A stretch of 64,000 bases of DNA from contig CAXAMN010013814.1 of assembly GCA_963970005.1 (NCBI GenBank), positions 62,001 through 126,000 on the forward strand. Reading direction: 5' to 3'. The stretch's first letter is position 1. Every line of letters starts with the position of its first letter. Both the position numbers and the translations under genes were made by a program. Shown here one piece after another: positions 37,901-51,500 of the stretch. The stretch comes from Durusdinium trenchii (Eukaryota > Sar > Dinophyceae > Suessiales > Symbiodiniaceae). The notes beneath the pieces were generated by a model. It did no database searches, was not told the origin of the DNA, and worked only from the letters and a program-made list of their open reading frames with translations.

Positions 37901-40900
37901 GCCGAACCTCAACCGCGAATTCTGAAGGATTCTTCGTGAGAGATAGTACTTCCATCTTTTAAAAGGTATTCCAAAAATATGGTTGGAATCAGGTTTTCCA
38001 CATCGATATGTCAAGTGTGGAGCTCCTGGTCTGTACTTGCAGCACAGGTTGCAAGGCCATGGCATGCAAGCATGACAGGCCAAGTTCTGACACACAGCAT
38101 GAGTTGCAGAGCTATCATGGTATCAAAGCTTCAAGTATCATGACACAAAAAAGTTTGTATCACACTCACACTTAAGCTGGGCTTTTAGCAAAATAATACT
38201 TGCTGTTGTATGTGTTTCGTTTTGTTTGTTATTGTTCTTTAACTTGTTACTTTTTTGGAGCTTGGAAATTTGAGAGTCGGACAGTGACCGACATCATGGG
38301 ATCACTAGATCATTCTTTCATATTTTTCCTTTGCGTTCATGGGCCACATGTATCTTCCGAAGGGCTGCAGTGCAATGAGTCAAGCAAACCAAAAGCCCCA
38401 CGAGGATATTTCGGAGCATAAGTACAATCCATTCAAAAACCAAAGGCTCATAACTAGAGCTGTGTGCTGTTGATCAGTGATGTCAATCATCATTTGGTTT
38501 GGACTAAGTGGAAGCTTACAAATTGCTGTTGAACACTGGCTCTCCCAAAGAAGCGCAGGACCGCAAGTTTGATAGAATCAGGGCTGTCTTTGAAGAAAAC
38601 GGTGCTCACTGTCAACGAACTGGCATCACCTGGAAGTTTCAGGGTAAGCAATGCTGCAGAAAGTTTTGGATTCAGTGCACGGGCCAGGCTTCGAACTTGT
38701 TGAAGCAGCTCAGGAGAGGGCACACTACAAGACCTGAGGCTGCCCCACGGTTGCCGAAACCTGAGCCAGCGCTGGACCGAGTGAATGTTTGGCTTCTTGA
38801 CTGCTATCAGCATTTGGCTGATCCATTGGCCTCGCCTGGCAACGAGGATGTGCCAGCGAAACTGATGGAGCACTTGGAAGATCCTCCTGAAATTTTGGAT
38901 GATGTAGCTCATCCCTTGTATGCCCTGTCCTTCAATGTTGGAACCGACGACAAACGTCGCATGGCTGGAAGACGCGAGGCGAAGCATGTCACTGGCGCAG
39001 TCCTCTTCAGAGTTTGCGAAATGTTCTTCCTGCTCCCTGTGGACAACGCGAAGGATTGTGCCCGGCAACGTCTGAGAGCAACTGCCTTTTCCGCTCCAGA
39101 GAAGGCAAGAAACTTTGTATACCAAGAAGCTTACTAGACTGTCTCAGAAGCTTTGCACACCAAAAAGCTTTCTAGACTGTCTTAGAAGCTTTGTATACCA
39201 AGAAGCTTACTAGATTGCTTCCGCACTGCAGGGGCCATGTCTGCGACCTTCTTGACAGCCTCTGAGCGAGGTGTACTCGGCGCGCCGCCCTTGGGCTTGG
39301 GTTTGATTGGCCGTCTTGACGGCCTGTCGGCCGGATTCTCACTGGTGTGGACGTAGGCCCACACCCCGTGGCAACCTGAGGCAAGTAACAAGGCATTGAT
39401 GCGGCTGATTGTGCGGCGCAGCTTAGGACTGCTACTGCGCCCTCGGGATAATGAATGAAGACAGACTATAGGCTGTCAACCATGTGGACGAACTTGGACT
39501 TTATGGCTCTCTTCTTGATCACCTTCCACCGAAGTGATGTCAGGACTGCTCTCATTTCTAATACGTTAAGGTGCTGGGCTTCCCCTCCAATGCCATCTAT
39601 ACCATCCTACAACCAAAGTCGAAGCGTTTCTTTGGTGACAGATCCAGTGTTCCAGATCTTGGAATAAAGTTCCTTTGAGAATCAAAAACCTATAAGAAGA
39701 GCTTCCACGTGCTTCGATCGGCCAGTTGATGTCCCGTCTGGAAGACCGGCGGGCAAAGAACGTCGTTGTCATGAAGCAAAATCCGTCGCAAAAAAAATAC
39801 TTTACTCGAGTGATCCCCACCAAGATATTTGAGGAATATGTTGCTATGGTCGTGAGTCTCGTGGTTCTCGACGTTGCTTGTGGGTCCTCTGGTTGCGTTC
39901 GTGGTTGTGTGTTTGTGATTGTGTGTTTGTGATTGTATGTTTGTGATTGTCCGTTTGTGGTTGTGTTTGTGCTTGTGTGTTTGTAGTTGTGTGGTTGTGT
40001 GTTTGTTGACGTGTTTGCGGTTGTGTGATTTGTGATGGTGTGTTTATGATTGTGTGATTTGTGGTTGTGTGTTTGGGTTTGTGGTTGTGTTGTGATTGTG
40101 TGCTTGTCGTTGAGGTCCAGCAGCGCCCAGTGCGCTGGGGAGCTGCTGGCGGTTGAGGCCCGGCGGGGAACACTGCCATCCGGAGCATTGACCGACAGCT
40201 CCATCCAATCTCACCAATCCTCCAAGTTACTCCGCGTACTCAGGAGATTCCTGAGCTATAGGCCGAACCTGATGCGGTGGTAAACCAAGCCCTCGTTACT
40301 TTGAACGATGTTTCGATGGCTCTGCTTCAATGTCTGCGGTGCTTTCAGGCAGACTCCTTTGGGATGAAAAACATAATTCAATGGCGGCATAACGCGCAGC
40401 CAAATCCTTCAAGAAACAAACTGCTCCATGTATCTGGACGCCCTCCCGTATCCGTGCAGTGGCAGGTATTGTACCATTTCGGTGGTCATCTCGTTGCTCG
40501 ACCCCGGAGGCACCCTATAGGTCCAACAACGGGCGAGACGTTGAGCAGGGCTGGGGAATTGCCTGTTGTAAGGTGCAGCAGCTTGAAGACACCCTAGTGC
40601 GCCCTAGTGTTAGTGCGATGCCTGGTGCCCGGGCGATGTTTTTGTTTGCCTTGCTGCTCTGTGACAAGCACATGTGTATGTTGCCAAGTTTTGCAACCCT
40701 GAAGAAGCTGCAATTCAGCTGCTTTTGAATAGAGAGCAATCTTGCTATGAAAGCCGCAAAGGTGTTTCCACAGGCATGCTTCTCATCAGTGGGTGCCTTG
40801 CATCTTGTGGACAAAGTCACCAACTGTCATCTGTGTCTTTGGTGTAAAGGTAGAGCAGCTTGGAGCCATCTCAGTCCTCTTAGATGAGCCAGTAGCACAT

Positions 40901-43900
40901 GGCTAGCACTTTGTTGAAAGAGCCAGCAGTGAAACAGTATGCTTTTGGATCTTTTAGCCAATGAAGCAGGTGTAAAGCTGGAAGTGCCTGTATTGGCTTA
41001 AACAGATTGTATATAGGCCATAAAAGGCGTATAGTAGCCTGCTTGTCTGCTTCCATGCACTGTTTTGCAGCAAAGACTGTTGCTATTCACGCCAACAGCC
41101 ACCTGACCCCAGAAAGGTGCACCATAGGATTACCCACGGTGCACTTTGCACAAGCCATTTTGATGCTTGTGAAAGCCCCTATGCCTGTACAAGAAACTGT
41201 TTGAAGGAGACTTCAGCACCGAGCAGCTCGAACAAGCGAGCCGCAGAATCAGAGGAATTAGCAGCTTCTTGCGGCTTGGGCGCCAATGCTTTCAGTGTGG
41301 CGACCGACCTGTTCAACTCTTGTCGGAATTCGTTCACGCCCCTGCTCGGGGGACCGGAAAGTTCAAAGGGGCTGTCAAACCAAGGCAGGTCAACAAAGAG
41401 CGCAAATAGGTGGAAGTAGCCTGAGCATTGTCCGGCGGGGAGCGCTGAGACTGCGAGCCGGAGCTTGTGGTTGAGGTCCGGCGGGGAACACTGCCATCCG
41501 GAGCTGGCAGTTGAGGCCAGCGGGGAACACTTCCACGCGGAACTCGTGGTTGAGGTCCGGCGGGGAACACTGCGAACACTGCCAACCAGAAAGGATTTGT
41601 GGGAGATAGTACTTCCATCCTTTAAAAAAGTATTCCCAAAATACAAACAAACAAACAAAATTGACCAGTTGAAGTCCTTCAGCTATGTAGCACCTTGTGT
41701 GTGACTGCACAATGGGTTGATCGCAGATATCTAAAACCTATGCAGGCCTCAAGGCTTAAATTGCTCACAGAGATTTGGTAAAAACAAAGTTTAAGGTACA
41801 AAGTTTAAAAAACTATATAATTCCAACATCTTTCCAACAAAGAATTTAATTTTTTGAAGCTTGGAACATTGACCTGTCCGCTGTCAGTCCTTCCCCCCCG
41901 ACTCTATTTGTCTTGCCTGCTAGCGTTTACTTTGAAACATCTGGCTGCCAAGACGCAAGAGCCTTTTTTTGCCGCACTTCTCTTCTGGTCCTTCAAGATC
42001 CTTCATGGGCGTATGGCTCTCGGGTTAGATTCAAGAGGGTATGGCTTGAACTCGTCATTCGGCAGGTTCAGAATAGTCACCAGATTTGGCTCTCAATGGA
42101 TCGGTCTCCATGCGCTTCAAGGCTGCGATGCCAAAAGCCAAGACAAAGAAATTCCAGTATTCACTTTCGAATGCAGTGGCTTCAACCACCTTCCGGCCAA
42201 ACTCTTTGCAAAGCTCGAAGTGGTCCAGCTCGAAGTGGTCTAGCTGGGCGAGTAGAGTTGCGAACTCTGAAAACTTGAGCGCCATTCGCACAGAGGAACT
42301 AAGCACAAAGGAATAATTGAATTCAGATTGGATATAGACCACAGAAAGTTGCTGCAAGCCTCAAACTACAATCATTCAAGACCGAGTGGGCGCCAAGCCC
42401 GTTTTACACCAAAACAACGGTCGACTCAAAACGTGCAACATCCACAAAGAATCAGCTCAATGGACGCAAGTTGAGTGAATCCTGAACATCATGTTGTACT
42501 GAGGCGCGGTCTGAGTCTCACTTGTTCACAGCCACCGGCTTGTTTTCAGTCGGTGGCTGTTCTTCCACTTCCTTCTTCGCTGGCCAGAATCTGGCAATCC
42601 ACCAGCCCTTGCAGATGTGCAAGCGTGGCGGGCGGTCTTGGGAGCAACCTGTTGTTTTTTGTTCGTTTGTTGTCATTTTTTATTGTCTAAAAAGCCACCA
42701 GTCGTTGGTTGTTTTGTTTTGTTTGGTCTCAAAAAACGTTTTGTTCTGGTAATCTGTCTCCAAAGTTTACTTGGAGTTCATTTGTGATTTGGAACTGTAA
42801 CAGGCTAAGGGCCATGAGTCAAGATACTTTTTTCTGGCCGTACAGTCTGGACTTGCAAAAGTAGTCTGGGTGACACTGCTGGCTGAACGAAAAGCTTGTC
42901 AATCCACTTTGATGCGATAGACCCATCCATCAGGATGCTTGCGGAAACCTCCCACGCTTTCTCTCAGCCTTATCTCTGCACTCTGCGCATCAAACTTTGG
43001 GTGTTTCCTTTGCACGGCGCTTCCCACAACCAAAGCGTAGAAACTGGGCAGCACCTTGATGTCGTCAACAGTCACTGGCTCCGAAGGGCCTGCTTCACTT
43101 GAAGCAGGCCGTATGCGAACTGCTGGCGCCGGCGCTTTCATCTTGGATTTGGAAGCTGGACATGGCTTTGGGCTGTGAAGAGCAGCAGCAGCGGCTGCAC
43201 CTCGTGCAGAAGGAACTGGGCCAGCACCAGGAGCATCATTTGCTAGTGAGGGCCTCGCATCGTCAGCCCATGGAGCAGCATCATGGGCAGCACCCGAAGA
43301 CCCTGCTTCAGGTTCTACTGTGCCAGAGTTGGAGGTTCTCAAGGCCACGGCCGGCCGCTTCAATGCCGCGACAGCTGGTCGTTTCATGCTCATTCTGCCA
43401 GTGGCCTTGGCCACTTTGACTGCGCGAGGAGGAGGCACATCAACATCACGAATCGCTTCCAAGCCTTTGGTATCAGGCTCTTGGAACCGAATCTCTTCTC
43501 CATCAAGTGAAAAATATATCCAGATTGACTGGATCTGGTACGAGGCCTTCTTGGTTTGCTCTGCACAACTCCCCAAGCCAACTATTTCAGCTGTGTGTCG
43601 GAACTCCTGTGTTGGCTGACATGGCTTCAGGTCACTTTCATTCAACTGAAGCCAGAGCTTGGCTGGCAAGGTCAGTTCTGGTGGCTGCGACTGCCCTTTG
43701 TCGGAAATGAACCGCTTTACAGTGAGGCAAACATTCACATCACCTTTCTCTGGTTGCCATGACTGCCAATCCTCGTGGTGGCACTCAATCTCCGAATGTC
43801 TTCGCAAAAACTCTCGGCGTTCAAAGCCCCACAAATGATTTGCACCCTGGGATTTCGTGGAAGTCAATCCCGAGATGTTGCTCCCAACGCCCAAGTGAAA

Positions 43901-45486
43901 CCATTACTTGAAAATCCATGTGTTGTCCATGATCTCCACGCGCAAACTCCTTCCAGTTTCAGGTTGGCTTCCATCATTTCCTTCACAGCTGTTGCGTGTT
44001 TGATCAACGTGCCAAGGAGGTAGACCTTTGGTCTAGATCGTTGTGGGTGTGCTGAGTCGGCAAGTCTGGCATCCGACGCTTCTAAAATGTTCGGCTGCTA
44101 GCTGGGCCAGGAAGCGCCCAAATACTTTTGTCTTTTGGATTCACGGGGAGTATTGTCTACTGCCAAGCACAAACTTTCAGGCAGACCCAATTCCATCAAC
44201 TTCGCCCAGCCTACATCCAAAGCCAGTGCCACCACGCTGCACTGCATGCTGGAAAGAGCAAGAGAGCATACCCTTGGCAAACGGACAGCGCTGCAGCAAG
44301 TCACTGACAGCGATGCCAGCTACACAGAATCCAGTGACAGTGACAGTAGCACCTCTGATACTGATGAAAGCTGACGAGAAATTTGTTGTTTGGGGGGTGG
44401 GCAGGGTTTGTATTCGTGATATTGATTCATGTATATAGAGGCGCGTCAGATTGGAGTTTGCCTGGCAAGTGTTGCATTTTGGTAGCAACCTGGTGCATGA
44501 GGTCATGCCACTTACTAATTCCCTTGCTACATATTGACATACATCCACACACACACACATACATGTGCAAGCGCATGCGTGATCCAAAACAGGTGTGGAC
44601 AAAACCAGCAAAAGCGATAGGCCCCTTCCAAAAGGCGATCGTGTGGTTGATCATGGCCCTTTGGTTTACAGGACGTTTCGGCAGACGCACATATATACAG
44701 GACGTTTCGGCAGACGTTTTGAGGTCAGGCGGTTCTACTATTGTGCGAAGCCGTGTAGTTTGGTGTGGCTGATCTTCTCGGCCGAGGTGAAAGACATGAA
44801 ATCTGGCAGCGTCATCGTCGACCTGGCTGCAGCAGGCATGCCTGGTCCAGCTCCAGGTCTGTAAGTGATCAGAGGTCGTGTCTACATTGAGCTGCGGTGA
44901 GTCTTTCTTGTATCTACTGCACTGCTGTATAGCCCGCTAAGCGATTCATTTTGGGGTTGGGTGGTGTCTACATTATAGGCCCTTCGTTGGAAAGTGTATC
45001 TCGTAGAAGCGAATCCACCCGTGAATTCTCAACAATTGGGGTCCCAGAGGTTGGGGTCCGTTTTCCAAGCTGGACTGAAGGTCCGATTATTGAAGGATAA
45101 ACAGTTCAAATCAATGTCCAAATTTGCACCAGGTTTGGAGCATTTCGGAGGTTGGGCAGCATTTTTCCGTTGTGAAACATCCGTATTTGTTTGACAACCA
45201 ATAGATTTGACAACAAGACAAGTACATTATCCGGTTGACATTTTTCAGGTCACCTCCGAAGTTCTTCTAGAAGACAAAAACATCACCCATCACACACACA
45301 AAACATTGAAGACATTGTGAACACAGTTCTTTGGACGAAACCACCCTTGGGCAAAACCATGTTTTTCACGTGCACCCCAAACTCATGGTAAAGAGGACAT
45401 AACATCCTAGAATGACAATCCTCCAAGGATGACATTCCTGGAAGGATGACAATCCTGGAAGGATGACGTTCAATTCCTTTGACTAG

Positions 45487-45518
<32 letters not shown>

Positions 45519-48500
45519 TCCTTCTGATTGTCATCCTTCTAGAGTTTTCCCTGCTCGCGCGCTGCGACAACAGCCTGCCAGGTGGTGGCAATTGCACCTT
45601 GACCAAGGCCGGGGAATCCTACGTCACAGACAATGGTGCCAGGGCCTCGAAGACGGGTGGCTGTGGGAGGCACAGCCAAGAAAAAGGAACAGCGCTGGCA
45701 CAACCTCTGGTCCTTCGTCCTGGTCTTCGGGTCCTTGGGTCTGCACTTTCGAGGCAAGACGCGTTGAAGGTGATTTGGAAATCTGGTCATACATCCTGTG
45801 AAGCACTGATCACCAGACGTAGCAGACCTTTTTTGTGAGCCAGCCTGATGGTAAAATTTGAACGAAGAAGGTGCCATTCCAAGGTAGCAAACCTTTTGTC
45901 AGCCACTGGAGGGCAAAATTTAGAAGAAGAAGCAGCCATTCCAACGTAGCAAGCCTTTGTTTTGTGAGCAACCGCGCCTGCCACGGAATCTGCACTTCGA
46001 GGTTCAAGTGCTGCGCCTGCAATGAAATCTGCAGTTCCAGTGCACAAAGTGCTGCGCCTGCCACGAGCCCTGCAACCGAAGGTGCTCAAAGAGCTGCGCC
46101 TGCCACGAAATCTGCAGTTCCAGTGCGCAAACCGCCACTCCTGCCACAAAACCTGCCACTGGAGGAGCTCAAAGTGCTGTGCTTGCCACAAAATCTGCAC
46201 TTCCAGTGCGCCAAGCGCCGCTCCTGCCCAAATCTGCTACTGAAGGCGCTCAAAGTGCTGCGCCTGCCACGAAATCTGCACATCCAGATTCACATCGCGC
46301 AGCGCTGCCAAGGCGGTTCGCAGTGGCAGGCGCAGCTCTTTGTGAAAGGATATTTTGTTTTGATACTAATTAATTTTCTTTTTGATGGGATATAGAAAAT
46401 ATTCTGTTTGATATATATTTATGTTCTTTTTGATAGCCCGGCCAAAACAGAGCATAATCGAATGGCATCGACACCATTTTGATCCATTTGGGATCCACAA
46501 GGTATATATATATATATATATACGACTATTATATGACTTATACATTTTAATATGACATAGTGACATACACGTTTATCAAACACGATTGGAACCGTCGGAG
46601 GATGTCATCACCACTCAGGTGACGATCATTGGCTACACCGATCTCGCTGGACGCATGGGGATGCAAGCCTCCGCCATGTGCGCCGCGCTGCTCGCTGCGG
46701 GACGCACGTGTGGTACTATTGTTGGGCCGAGTTCAGTGGACCGGGGGTTGGTTGAATTCATTCCTATTCCAGGAGTTCAATTGACAAGCTGCTGGCAAAC
46801 TTTGGGGGACATTTGGGACATTTGTTCTTTCCAAACATCCAAAATCCGGTCGACAGTTCGGTTGAAGACGTTTCGGAAGTCCGTTTCGGAGAAGCAAAGA
46901 TGACACTGGACGCAGAACGCGGAACGCAGGAGTCGGAATGTGTAATGCACAACTTCCCACAGGATAAATTGCAACAAAACAGCATTAAAAGAGGTCAAAC
47001 CGAGTAACAGGCCAAGTGAGCACTGATCACACACACGTCAAGCCACTTGCGCCGGACCATGTTTGCTGGACTTCTCAATGGTCTTGTTTGTTCGGACTCC
47101 TCTTGTTTAGATGCGACTCTCATGTTGCCAACCCCACACTCGATCAACCAAATGGTGTTCACAGAAGCAAAAACTGTAACCCTTACCCTACCCTACCAAG
47201 CCAGGAGTTCATTCGACCACCTGCAGGTCACCCTTTTGGTTTCGAGTCACCCGTTCGGTGTCCGAGGCTTCTGTTCGTTCCGTTCGTTTGGTTGGTTCAC
47301 CGGCAGCTTCGGTGAGAACAACATGGTGATCGCTTCGGCTTGGGCAGTCTGGTTCACCCCGTGAGGATCCATAAGGGTCTCAAGAGGCTCAGAGAGTCTC
47401 AGAGAGTCTCAGAGAGTCTCAAGGCTCAGTTGAGAACTTCCTGAGACCTGTTCTTCGGCTCCAAGAGTCCCAGAGGTCGCTTCCCATCGCCCCACGAGAT
47501 CGACGAGGGGCCCCGGGTCCAGGGGTCGCCCGCGGGCTTCGTGATCGGGTGACATGGTAGCGGTAAAGAAACACCTCAAGAAGTATATGAGCCCCTGATA
47601 GGGATCCACTATCCCATGCTCTGCAACGGTATGTTTAGTATGTATGTTTTGTAACAAGCTGTAACTAATAGTAGGTACTTACATGGTTTGCCTTTTGGAC
47701 TTTGCATCGCTTGTATGTTGTCAGTAAAAAGAAACGCTCCTTTTTGTTCCTGTAACACGGTCCGTCCTTTTTCGATGAGCGGCCGATGGAGGTATGCCAC
47801 CAATATGATGCACATGGCCAGGGTGCCCGAGTGAAGACGCATAGCAAGCACCCAATTCGTCAGAAGGAGCGGGTGGAGCAGAGCCCACAACCGTGCTTTT
47901 GCTCAATAAAACTGTGACAATCTCACGGTGGATCCCGGGCAGTCGAGGAGGTGCTGTAGGACTTGGTGAACAACAGCAATGTGTTGGATGTTGGGCCTCG
48001 AGCAACACCCAGTATCAGTTAAATGAATATGTTTGCTGAGTGTGACATTGATGTGTTTCTCAAGATATTCGCTGTTAAAAGGATGGTTTTCCTCGCTCAA
48101 TTGAGCTGATCACAAAGAGCTTCCCAATGCTTCTCAGCATCACAGTGAAGCATGTACAGCGACAGGCCAAGCAAGGCAAGCAAAGCTCATCAACCTGCTT
48201 TCGCACAATTCAGACCACCACCTTGGAACCATTCGACCCAACGGTTGTGCTAATCCAGCCAACCAGTTATATAATGAACATTCCCTCATCCATCCATCCA
48301 TTCCATTCCTTTCCATTCCTTTCCATTCCTTTCCATTCCTTTCCATTCCATCCATCCATCCTGCAGTAGCTCAATCCACCGGTATCTTTCGCTAAACACC
48401 TGTTGCTCGGATCGATCTTTCCACGCGGTGTGAAACTGAACTTCAACAATTCCAATCGATGCATGGAACATGCTGATGCGCCTGCGTTGGTAGCACATCA

Positions 48501-51500
48501 ATGCCCCCAGGTTTTGGCTTGCATCTACAGTAATTGTGTGTGTGTTTTTGTTGTCTTTTTTATGTGGGTTATTATTCCTTTGTTTGGCCATGTCAGCACG
48601 TTGCTGCGTGTTTGACGTGACCATGGACCATTGTGGCCATTGGTTTTATGTTGTTGTTTGTTTCAGTGAGAATCTGTGGAGAACTCTAGTGACTCTAATG
48701 ACCTGAAGATCAATTCCCAATACTTTGACCATCCACATAGGGGGCGTTATGTGCTCAGTGGCACAACCAAAGCAAAGGATATTGGCTTCCTCGGAGTCTT
48801 CTCTTTTGGCTTCCAGCAACTCGTTGATAAGGTGAACCACGTCACGGGCAAGGAAGGTGCAGAGGCCTTCATGCCCAACGTGAACAAAGCCTTGGGCAGC
48901 GATGAGGCTGTGAAGGGACGGCGATGTGGTACTGAAATGCACCAGACACACAGGATGATTAGGATGATTTGAAGAGATCTTTGGTTGACACCTCTAGAAA
49001 ATAGGTTGATGATCGAGATCCGTGGTAGAAACGTCACTGTGGACCAGGGGGTTCCCACCGAATTATATGAGCACCTACGACCCAGATGTTTGGGGTTATG
49101 ATGCGGGGCCCTAGGAGCCAATGAGCAAACGCAGGGAGCGGTTGGCATTCGAGGGTTGGCCAACGTGAGGTTGAAGCTCAAAATACTGGTGTGGGTCATT
49201 TCCCAGGTATTTTGATCATGTAGAAGGGTACTGAAGGGCACTGAAGGGTATTTCCTGTGTCTGCAGGATTTTCAGAAATCTTCAAAGGTGAATAGGTTGG
49301 CCGCCTGGCCGGGTTGGCTTCAAGCCCGACGGTCCTGCCAGAGTGTGACCAGACCATGGCCTTTCTTTCAGAAAAGACCTTGTAGGCATCGCCTCATTCC
49401 GAAGGTCTCCCTGTTGGAATTCTCAACTTGGAAGTACGAAGTGAGGAAAGCCGAAGTCAGGAACAAACTGTTTACTTCGTTATGATGCTGCTGCGTGACG
49501 TGAAGAGGGTCCTTTTTCATTCCAACTCCTTTCGAAACCGGACATGGAACAGCAGACGTTTGTTTGGACAACCCCTAGGGCCCTAGGGAGAGCGGAGTGT
49601 TCATCGGGTGGATAGAGGACTTCATCGGGTGGTTGGAATCAGACGACGAGCTGGGCTGGTGCGTTATACAAAGGGTGCAAGCGGAATCGTATGAACCGGC
49701 TTCAGGAGGGGGAGAGAGAGAGAGAGAGAGCGCGCAAGGGGGGCGTTCTGATGCCACGCTACTTTTGTCGCTAGAGAGAGAGAGAGAGATGCAACGCTTT
49801 GATTGAACCTTGCAGTTCCTTGAAGTGAATCGAACAAGAGGCCCTGCACACAGAATTGGTCAATGTGAACTGCGACCGGACCACCCCTTACAGCCACGCG
49901 TGACTGTAAAGAAGCATTGAGTATGACTCAGATTGACTGACGTCGGACTGAGTTCATTTTGCCAAGCACTCCGCACTCCATGTACATCGTTTTCTGGGGT
50001 GGTGGAAAAAGGTCGATGTAACATGATGTAACCCTACAGGTCCAGTCTGACCCAGTAAAACCTGGTCCTTGACCTCATTGAGCAGTTTAATGTTTTTTAT
50101 ATCCCAGACACCCCATGGGACTGCCATAGATGCTTCCATTGGGTGGTTGACTGGGGGTCAATGGGGCGGCAGTCCGGACTGGCAGTCCCACTTCCGTCGT
50201 GTCTGGGTATGCCCAGTCCACCAATGAGGTCCCAAATGAAATGGTGTCCTGTTCATCGTCCGATTCCAGGGCGACATCGTGGTGAAGTCCATGGTGTGCT
50301 GCAAGGCGATCGTCGCTGGTGCACCCTGCGGGTCGCTCGCTGGGGGACGCCTGCGGTGTGTCGCGGTGTGTCGCACAGAGTCAGTCTACATCGCTTTCTG
50401 CACAGTGTACATGAAAAACTGAGGTCAAGAACCATGTCATAGCTCTAAGAAAACCATAGAAGACCTTAAATTTGGGGAGGTTTATGGTCAAGCCATTTTG
50501 AGAGACTGACGCAGACAATCCTCACTCCTTCTGGTTTTCGGAGGTTCCAGCTGTTTTGACCGTGGGAGTTTAGTGAAGTTTAGAGGAACAGTTTCCTTCC
50601 TAGAGGAAGATCCTCTTCTCCAAAGGGGCCATATTCCGCTCCAATGATTCTTGAGGAGGGTGGAGGGTACTTTCATTCGTTTCATTGGTGGACTCCTCGA
50701 CTTTTTGGAAAGGACTTCAAGGCAAGAAACCCAATCTGATCCCCACCACTCTTGGTGAAAGGGGTTTGTGTATGTTTAATGTTTGATTCATGGCCCTTTG
50801 GGAGGCACCAGGAGCCCGACTTGCTTGACCTGATGTCGGTCTAGTTCACTCTCTACTGGGTAATATGGCTGGGCCAGGGCTCCAGTTTGCATGGCCAGTG
50901 AGCTTAAGGCAAGTGATATGTCCGTCATTCAGGGCGGCCAGACTACGAAGTGGCCAAGCAGCTTCATATTTGCCCGACACTATGTTCTGGATCCCAAGCA
51001 AAAGCAACCCAGACGCACTTGCAAAATTGCTGGGATAACAGTCATTTTCCAAGCTTTGCAACTTCTGTCGCGGGTCAAGAGTCAAAGGATAGAAGGGAAA
51101 ACATGTCTCAGCTGCCTCAGCTTGATATATTTTGTCACGTTTGATTTGCTTTGGCATTGGAAGGTCAAAGATTGGTTTATGAACCTGGAAAGATACCCGA
51201 CCCGTTATTTTGTGAATGCAGTGGTGAAGTTAGAGACAAACCCAAGCGTCATGAGGAAAAGTGGCCTTATATAATTGCTGCCTAGCAACCCCTGGCGTAC
51301 CAGCTGCCTTGCTTCCCCTTTTTTGGCTTCCGCCGGAGGATGGAGAGGCCATCGTCGCGCCTCCGCCCCCGGAACCCACGCCAGTGAAGAAGAAGGAGTG
51401 ATGTGTTTTTGTTCCCTTTTTGAGGTGAAAGTGATTGGTCAGGACACGAGGGTGTACGTGTGGCCTGCAGTCGGTGTTTTCGATTCAATTGGAACTGGTT

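Noticed and set aside
41179..41658. A 159-codon minus-strand ORF
   Set aside because: Most of it is translated dispersed repeat (GGGGAACACTGCC family), not a conserved protein.
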